From Bdellovibrionaceae bacterium UBA6502 (lineage in GTDB: Bacteria > Bdellovibrionota > Bdellovibrionia > Bdellovibrionales > UBA840), in the NCBI GenBank assembly GCA_002436415.1, contig DJMA01000010.1, positions 1 to 11,270 of the forward strand: DNA of 11,270 nt, in the 5' to 3' direction. The position numbers were made by a program, and so were the translations under genes. Within the stretch, counting starts at the first letter, position 1, and the number at the start of each line of letters is the position of its first letter. Of the stretch, positions 6,691 through 11,270 are shown one piece after another. A model generated the notes under the pieces. The model was not told the origin of the DNA. It did not search any database and saw only the letters and a list, made by a program, of their open reading frames with translations.

Positions 6691-6767
6691 TTTATCAAAA
6701 ATAATCATTTATAAAATTAAAATTAACTTCTATTCAAAGTTCTTTTCCACTAAACTCAACGAGATGT

Positions 6768-7721
6768 TTGATAGTGTCGACTGATCTCAACTATGCATTA
6801 TCAAAGCTTGAGGAGGACTTCTTGGATTTTAAAAATGCTTTAGCTGATAAGTTGGGTGAATATTACGATGAAGTAGAAGAGCTTGTAAAAGAAAAAAAAG
6901 CCCTATCTGTTTTTGAAGATTACATTGATTTTCAGGTTTTGGTTATAAGAGGTATCTTGCTGACAGCTAATGGACTATCATTTGATTCAAGAAGCTATAT
7001 CATTATTGATGACAAATACTACTTTGTTAATAACCAAACTGAGCAGGTAACAATTAAAGAAGAAAACATCGATAACTTTCTTAAAGCACTTACTAAAATC
7101 TACCGTAATAACCGTAAAATTTTAGACCTATTTTTTGAGCACATTGAAGTCTTAGAAACCCAAGTCTACGAGCGAAATGCTTCTAGTATATTTATGGATA
7201 CTTGGGCAAGAATCAAAAGAGACCTCTCAAAACTAGAATCTTATTACTTTAGAAATTTAAATGTTTATCGTGAGTTTTTCAGAAACCAAGATGCTAAATT
7301 TGGAAATCTAAAAGATCAGTTTAACGACATAGAAGAAGCCATTGGTTACCAACAAGTTAGTGTTGGAACTTTAATGACTCAACTAGATAGTACTCATAAC
7401 TATTTTTCTTCTCTAAAAGCAGATCGCTTAAATAAAACTCTTCTAAGCCTCACTGTCATTTCAGGGATTTTCCTTCCTTTAAACTTAATTGTTGGCTTTT
7501 TTGGAATGAATACCAATGGATTGTATCTAGCAAATGATCCGCAGGGAACTACAAGCGTTGTCTATATTTTAGCCGGTGTAATCGCTGTATTTTTACTAGG
7601 TTTTAAAGCGGTACAAATTTTAGACCTTTTGATTCTAAGGTTTTTATTAGGAAAATCTGATTTATACCAAAAATTAAGATCAAGACTAGAGGACGTTAGT
7701 AAGCAATTAAAGGGGGAATAA
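6768..7721 (+). CDS. CorA-like divalent cation transporter family protein
   Basis: This 317-residue inner-membrane protein fits the CorA Mg2+ channel family (E. coli CorA has 316). A large acidic, helix-rich cytoplasmic part (about 1-220) ends in a long helix entering TM1 (about 225-245). The signature GMN follows at 246-248, then a short loop and TM2 (about 262-285). The usual MPEL-like segment after GMN is replaced by TNGLYLANDPQG, so ion preference may differ. About 30 residues rich in Lys and Arg follow TM2, longer than in typical CorA. No nearby ATG is in frame; the start is TTG at 6768 or GTG at 6774, both close to a GAG at 6761. A terminator overlaps the stop codon. It is a single gene. 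Confidence 0.87.
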   Translation: MIVSTDLNYALSKLEEDFLDFKNALADKLGEYYDEVEELVKEKKALSVFEDYIDFQVLVIRGILLTANGLSFDSRSYIIIDDKYYFVNNQTEQVTIKEENIDNFLKALTKIYRNNRKILDLFFEHIEVLETQVYERNASSIFMDTWARIKRDLSKLESYYFRNLNVYREFFRNQDAKFGNLKDQFNDIEEAIGYQQVSVGTLMTQLDSTHNYFSSLKADRLNKTLLSLTVISGIFLPLNLIVGFFGMNTNGLYLANDPQGTTSVVYILAGVIAVFLLGFKAVQILDLLILRFLLGKSDLYQKLRSRLEDVSKQLKGE

Positions 7722-7733
7722 GCCCCCTCTTTT
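7711..7733 (+). terminator. Intrinsic terminator overlapping the CorA-like stop, perhaps bidirectional
   Basis: AGGGGG (7711-7716) pairs with CCCCCT (7723-7728) around a 6-base loop containing the TAA stop (7719-7721), followed by CTTTT. On the minus strand the same stem is followed by TTAATT, so it could also stop transcription from the convergent gene ending at 7751. Confidence 0.85.
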
Positions 7734-7750
7734 AGATTGAATTATTGAGC

Positions 7751-8407
7751 CTATTTACTTTTATTTCTTCGAAGTAATATGTTTACAGCACAATAATCTA
7801 CCGAATCCTTGGATTGATAAATTTCGTAGAGAAAACTCCTAGGATCTATTTTTAATAACTCCTGTACATGATACTCACATTGCTCTATCCCTGCGTAATC
7901 CAGAGTAAAGTAAAGCTCATGTAATAAAATAGAAGTATTGCTAGAGACTATATTAAGTGAACAAGCATACTGCCGGCTCAGTCTCGCTCTGTGCGGTGGG
8001 CAATCCTTTATATTTTCACAACTCGGGGCAATTCCGTAAAATTCAAAACCAAAAGACTCTTGAAGAGAGCGATCGTTTTTTAAAAAAAGCTCTTTATTCA
8101 CTACATAGCCATTTGGATTGCTTTGATTTAAAATTCTTTGTCGACATCCTTCAATAGCTTGGGCTTGGTTTAAGTGATTCAAGTCGTTGAGGACAACAAT
8201 ATTTGCCTCAGACTTTGCTATTTGATTTTTTAGACCTAGATCCACTGAAAGCTGATTAACACTTTTGAATTGATCTACGGTTCCTGAATATGCATCTCGG
8301 TATTTAAAACCATTCTTGAAAAGATAGTTTTTTACATCATCAAAAGTATTTGCCTTAAGCATTGAAGAACTTAATATAGTTAAAACCAATAATACAAAAG
8401 TTTTCAC
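7751..8407 (-). CDS. Exported protein of unknown function with six cysteines
   Basis: I do not recognise a family. The 218-residue product begins with a signal peptide: Lys2, a hydrophobic core at about 4-16, then LKA before Asn20, giving likely cleavage after Ala19. The mature part of about 200 residues contains six cysteines (in EGC, PSC, KDC, YAC, EQC and DYC contexts), an even number compatible with three disulfides in the periplasm or outside the cell. The initiation codon is GTG at 8407, preceded by an unusually strong ribosome site (AGGAGGGGG) that leaves little doubt. The gene faces the CorA-like gene and shares its terminator region. A structural comparison might reveal a known fold; none is claimed. 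Confidence 0.75.
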   Translation of the reverse strand: MKTFVLLVLTILSSSMLKANTFDDVKNYLFKNGFKYRDAYSGTVDQFKSVNQLSVDLGLKNQIAKSEANIVVLNDLNHLNQAQAIEGCRQRILNQSNPNGYVVNKELFLKNDRSLQESFGFEFYGIAPSCENIKDCPPHRARLSRQYACSLNIVSSNTSILLHELYFTLDYAGIEQCEYHVQELLKIDPRSFLYEIYQSKDSVDYCAVNILLRRNKSK

Positions 8408-8506
8408 TCCCCCTCCTATCTATTTAATTAAACATTAATCCAAAACTCTATTCAATTTTAATTCTGAATTGTAGACCTAAATAGAATTACTAAAATCTCA
8501 AAACAA

Positions 8507-8567
8507 AGTTTTTAAAAACTACTAGGATAAACAATATACATATTATTCAATAAAGTTTAGTATGTAT
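8507..8567. promoter_or_regulatory. Palindromes upstream of the histidine kinase gene
   Basis: AGTTTTTAAAAACT (8507-8520) is a perfect 14-base palindrome. ATACATA (8536-8542) and TATGTAT (8561-8567) form a second inverted repeat separated by 18 bases, roughly two helical turns centre to centre. They lie between about 45 and 110 bases before the kinase ATG, where operators would sit. No confident promoter hexamers were found. Confidence 0.3.
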
Positions 8568-8613
8568 CCAGACTATTTCTATTTTGACAATAAAACAAAA
8601 GACAGAGACTTCA

Positions 8614-9975
8614 ATGAATAGCCAACTACTTTCTAAATACCGAGATAAAACAAAACGCACTAAGTACTATACCTACTTTGCCGCCCTATTTACATTTGCC
8701 ATCGTGTTCTTAAATTTTCATTTCTTCAACAGCATTCAGGAAAAAAAAGAAAGAGAAGTTCTAGATAAAGTTTTAATCAGTGAATACAGAAACTTAGTCA
8801 CCTATTTTGATGAAGTTTTAACAATGAGCGCAAGAACTGCAGCAGCCACTGGCGACCAGAAATGGGAGAGAAGATACAATGATTTTGTCCCGCAACTGGA
8901 TCATGCGATTGCTGAGCTGAATAAGTTAATTCCAGAAGAGATTCAGCTCAAATCCACAAAAAAAACCAGTGCTGCTAATGATGCCTTGATTGCTATGGAG
9001 TTAGAAGCATTTGAGCTTGTTAGAAATGGACAACAAGAAAAAGCACAAGAACTACTATTCTCTAAAGACTACGATGCTCAAAAAGAAATATATACGCAAG
9101 GTATGGCAGAACTAAATAGTGACATCGACTCCTACGCGACATCAAAATTTAAAGAACTAAATCGATCTCAAAACTATCGAAATGCATTTGTATTTCTAAG
9201 CCTCTTGCTTGTGTTTGTAACTTGGGGCGCCTTGCTGAGCAGGAACTATCGTGAAAGAAGCAAAATAGAAAATGAAATTCAGCATATATCAAAGTTAGCA
9301 TCTATCGGTGAACTTTCAGCAGGTATAGGTCATGAGATAAATAACCCTCTCACCATTGCAGCCGGAAACCTACAAAGGTTTGAAAGAGCCTTGAACTCGG
9401 CTGGAATTGAGAATGAAAAACTATTTGATCTGATAAACAAACAAAGTATCGCCTTAGATCGAATTCGAAAAATTACCGATGGGATGAAGAACTATTCTCG
9501 AAAAGAAAGAAATATAAAGGCTAATTTCAAACCTTCATCAAGTATTTTACAGATGATTGCAATGGTCGACTATAATTTTTCTCAACTAGGAATAAGCTTT
9601 GACGTTGAATTAAACGATGAAGACTACTTAGTGAATGGCAATGAGAGTATTTTTCAGCAAGTAATCATGAACTTATTGAGCAATTCTAGAGATGCCATGG
9701 AGAATTCAGAGAAAAAGATCATCCATATTGAATCACAGGCCAAGGAGAATTACCTAGTAATCTCTATTTCAGACACTGGCTCTGGCATGTCGGAAGAAAC
9801 TCGTAAAAAAATCTTCGAACCTTTTTATACGACGAAAGAAGTCGGAAAAGGCACAGGCCTAGGCATGAGTTTAGTCTACTCTTTCATTAGTGATATGAAA
9901 GGGCGAATCGAGATTGAAACAGAAATCAATCAAGGCACTTGTTTTAAAATTAGCCTTCCCACTTTTAAGGCCTAA
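8614..9975 (+). CDS. Membrane-bound sensor histidine kinase, orphan
   Basis: This 453-residue protein has TM1 (about 18-38), a helix-rich periplasmic region (39-190), TM2 (191-209) and a cytoplasmic kinase core. The HisKA box is IGHEINNPL with phospho-acceptor His240. The ATPase domain shows the N box (IMNLLSNSRDAM, 351-362), D box (DTGSGM, 387-392), F box (FEPFYTTK, 401-408) and G box (GKGTGLGMSL, 411-420). The periplasmic part contains LTMSARTAAATGD (69-81), a pattern I recall in sensor parts of several kinases and cyclases with unknown ligand. No HAMP, PAS or receiver domain is visible. No response regulator lies in the window. ATG at 8614, with AGAG upstream, is preferred to TTG at 8584, which lacks a ribosome site. 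Confidence 0.93.
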   Translation: MNSQLLSKYRDKTKRTKYYTYFAALFTFAIVFLNFHFFNSIQEKKEREVLDKVLISEYRNLVTYFDEVLTMSARTAAATGDQKWERRYNDFVPQLDHAIAELNKLIPEEIQLKSTKKTSAANDALIAMELEAFELVRNGQQEKAQELLFSKDYDAQKEIYTQGMAELNSDIDSYATSKFKELNRSQNYRNAFVFLSLLLVFVTWGALLSRNYRERSKIENEIQHISKLASIGELSAGIGHEINNPLTIAAGNLQRFERALNSAGIENEKLFDLINKQSIALDRIRKITDGMKNYSRKERNIKANFKPSSSILQMIAMVDYNFSQLGISFDVELNDEDYLVNGNESIFQQVIMNLLSNSRDAMENSEKKIIHIESQAKENYLVISISDTGSGMSEETRKKIFEPFYTTKEVGKGTGLGMSLVYSFISDMKGRIEIETEINQGTCFKISLPTFKA

Positions 9976-10024
9976 ATTTTGAGAATATACTTGAGCTTCT
10001 ATATTTTGCCTTTCTTAGGCCTTA
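9966..10024. terminator. Mirrored inverted repeat spanning two convergent stop codons
   Basis: TAAGGCCTAA (9966-9975) and TTAGGCCTTA (10015-10024) are perfect 10-base reverse complements; each contains the stop codon of one convergent gene. Inside, AGAATATA (9982-9989) can pair with TATATTTT (10000-10007) using one G-U pair, giving a nested hairpin with a 10-base loop. No T-tract follows on either side, so a bidirectional terminator or RNA end-protecting structure is only an inference. Confidence 0.45.
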
Positions 10025-10236
10025 TCCTTAAAAGCATCTAATAAAGGCTCAAGGCCATTTCGTTTTATCTCAAACAACTCAGCCAGCAACATTCCAATTT
10101 CTCCCTTAGGAAAGCCTTTATTACGATACCAAACGATATATGGCTCTGGTAAATCTACCAAAAGCCTCCCCTTATACTTTCCATAAGGCATTTGTGTGCG
10201 AGCTAACTTAAATAGAATTTCAATATTCGGTTGCAT
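10015..10236 (-). CDS. DUF3820 family small protein
   Basis: This 73-residue cytoplasmic protein matches DUF3820. MPYGKYKGRLLVDLPEPYIVWYRNKGFPKG (about 16-45) carries the family hallmarks GKYKG, LPxxY and the W/Y pair, followed by LGxLLAxLxEIKxNGLE-like residues. Some relatives were annotated as putative quorum-sensing-regulated virulence factors, but I know of no demonstrated biochemical role; a similar short segment also occurs in some exonuclease-associated proteins. An ATG at 10236 with AGAG upstream is preferred to the immediately preceding TTG. The gene converges on the kinase gene with 39 bases between stops and lies downstream of the TIGR02147 gene in the same direction, 116 bases away, so they may be partly co-transcribed. 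Confidence 0.85.
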   Translation of the reverse strand: MQPNIEILFKLARTQMPYGKYKGRLLVDLPEPYIVWYRNKGFPKGEIGMLLAELFEIKRNGLEPLLDAFKDKA

Positions 10237-10309
10237 CAAAACACTCTACTCCCAAAAATCAAATTCTTAAAGTTGAATTTTTTGTAGCAGAAAAATGGAG
10301 TTTTAGCTG

Positions 10310-10326
10310 ACAAGAAATATTCTTGT
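10310..10326. repeat. 17-base perfect inverted repeat between two minus-strand genes
   Basis: ACAAGAA and TTCTTGT flank ATA symmetrically. It sits 27 bases past the TIGR02147 stop and about 74 bases before the DUF3820 start. No T-tract follows on minus, so it suits an operator better than a terminator; a minus-strand TTGTCA overlapping one arm could be a -35 box. Confidence 0.4.
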
Positions 10327-10352
10327 ATATCACAGATCTCTAACTAGCTTCT

Positions 10353-11162
10353 TCAAATATTAAAAAAATCAATCGAAAAACAATGTACGCCTTCTTCCTT
10401 CGAATCACGAATAATATTTTTAATATTGTCGATGTACTTAACCAAAAGCACTTTGATTTTTTCACGGTCATTCTCTGAAATACTTATTACCGAAGAATAG
10501 TGAAGGTTGCTTGAAATTTGTTCCTTTTCAAAAGCCTGAACAGCCTTCATTCGCCAATTGGTATGAAACTTAGAAATCATCGGAGAGTCACTTCCCAAGT
10601 GGATTCTGTTTTTTCCAATTTCATATCCGTTCTTGCTCGATAGCACTAGGGCTTTTGATTCTAAAAACTCTAGTACCTCTGCAATTCGCTTTGGTGACAC
10701 ATTTAGATATTCAGCAATTGCTTGCCTAGTTTGAAACTGAGGAATTGAAGTCATCACATGAACGGCACCGTAAAGCCAAGAGCTATAAAACAAAGCCTGA
10801 TCTTCTTTAGAAATTTCAGCTTTAACACCTAAACTTTCTTTGAGCACCAATCGTTTTTCAATGGCCTGTTGCATTTGTTTTTGTAAGCGTTTTTTCAATG
10901 CTTGAGTACCAGAACGAGAAAACTGTACGAGTAAAAGAAAAAAATCTGACTCGTCTTCTGTGTGATCCAAAAATGCATTTACTGCCTCTGCTTGCTCCAT
11001 ACTTAAGTGAGATGTAGCGTTCAAAATTTGAGAAACATGAGAAACTGGGCTAGATATAGCCTTAGCCATAGCTACCCGTGCACCCCGCCCGGCGCGGGGC
11101 ATTTGAGAGATGCAATTCTTTAAATACGCCTTGTAATCCTTAAACTCAAAAACAGTTTTCAT
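10353..11162 (-). CDS. TIGR02147 family (DUF4423) helix-turn-helix protein
   Basis: This 269-residue protein matches TIGR02147, a family of uncharacterised presumed transcription regulators best known from Bdellovibrio-like bacteria and Fibrobacter. The family start is clear: FEFKDYKAYLKNCI (5-18), then GRGARVAMAKAI and SHVSQILNATSHLSMEQAEA (41-60), an Xre-like DNA-binding helix-turn-helix. FFLLLVQFSRSGT (74-86) and a second winged-helix-like segment near TRQAIAEYLNVSPKRIAEVLEFLESKALV (145-173) follow. The C-terminal tail is the variable part. GGA about 8 nt before the ATG supports the start. Codons 22-27 form a local GC-rich patch unlike the rest of the gene. Targets and signals are unknown, though autoregulation is plausible. 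Confidence 0.9.
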   Translation of the reverse strand: MKTVFEFKDYKAYLKNCISQMPRAGRGARVAMAKAISSPVSHVSQILNATSHLSMEQAEAVNAFLDHTEDESDFFLLLVQFSRSGTQALKKRLQKQMQQAIEKRLVLKESLGVKAEISKEDQALFYSSWLYGAVHVMTSIPQFQTRQAIAEYLNVSPKRIAEVLEFLESKALVLSSKNGYEIGKNRIHLGSDSPMISKFHTNWRMKAVQAFEKEQISSNLHYSSVISISENDREKIKVLLVKYIDNIKNIIRDSKEEGVHCFSIDFFNI

Positions 11163-11270
11163 GCGTAATTCCAGTAACTTACAGATTAAATTTCATTATT
11201 TATGAAAATATAGTCTCATATTTCATTAATTTTATCTATTATCCCCTCGTATTTCCTCATTGAAAAATGA
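11163..11270 (-). promoter_or_regulatory. AT-rich control region of the TIGR02147 gene
   Basis: This region upstream of the minus-strand start reaches the window end. TTTCATTA occurs at 11191-11198 and again at 11221-11228, exactly 30 bases apart (about three helical turns). TTTCAT (11191-11196) also forms an inverted repeat with ATGAAA (11202-11207). Such phased copies suit a regulator-binding region. No promoter hexamers were convincing. Confidence 0.35.

Noticed and set aside
8584..8589. Perfect TTGACA as a -35 box, also usable as a TTG start for the kinase
   Set aside because: At the proper distance there is GACTTC rather than a -10 box, and no ribosome site precedes the TTG; the ATG at 8614 fits better.
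8614..10236. DUF3820 protein as a possible partner of the kinase
   Set aside because: The genes are convergent and DUF3820 has no receiver-domain features such as the acidic pocket and phospho-acceptor Asp.
1..11270. CRISPR array, insertion sequence, prophage, tRNA or known defence system
   Set aside because: No regularly spaced repeats, transposase, integrase, phage structural gene or RNA cloverleaf was seen; the genes are regulators, enzymes and exported proteins of ordinary chromosomal type.

Overview
This window looks like ordinary chromosome from an AT-rich Gram-negative bacterium, most likely a Bdellovibrio-and-like-organisms lineage such as Bacteriovoracia. The best pointer is the last gene, a TIGR02147-type helix-turn-helix protein, a family known mainly from Bdellovibrionota and Fibrobacteres. 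The low GC content, several Sec-exported proteins of no named family and densely packed single genes fit this. The taxonomic call is an inference; there is no rRNA or other marker.

Layout. Bases 1-1441 hold a HIT-family hydrolase (minus), then a YciH/SUI1-like translation factor and a small exported protein (plus, 16 nt apart). Bases 1442-3296 hold a minus-strand flavin reductase, a roughly 300-base gap, then a plus-strand pair with 1 nt between stop and start: an exported HELGH zinc-peptidase-like protein and a SnoaL/NTF2-like protein. Bases 3417-4268 hold a stand-alone radical SAM/SPASM protein (minus), followed by a 388-base gap with only tiny ORFs and a strong dyad. Bases 4657-6481 hold a LysR regulator and a divergent NmrA/SDR oxidoreductase, a classic regulator-target arrangement. 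Bases 6768-8407 hold a CorA-like transporter facing an exported cysteine-containing protein. Bases 8614-11162 hold an orphan membrane sensor histidine kinase, a DUF3820 protein and the TIGR02147 regulator.

The genes are mostly single units or pairs. There are four convergent junctions: 1419-1441, 3297-3416, 7722-7750 and 9976-10014. Each carries an inverted repeat. The one at 7711-7733 is a convincing terminator, and 6490-6515 is another after the NmrA gene. Those at 3298-3399 and 9966-10024 are larger and stranger.

I found no CRISPR array, insertion sequence, tRNA, rRNA, phage gene or recognisable defence system. The best leads are the 102-base element with terminal inverted repeats, the mirrored stop-codon repeat between the kinase and the DUF3820 gene, the unexplained gap upstream of the radical SAM gene, and the kinase's conserved-looking sensor region with no adjacent response regulator.
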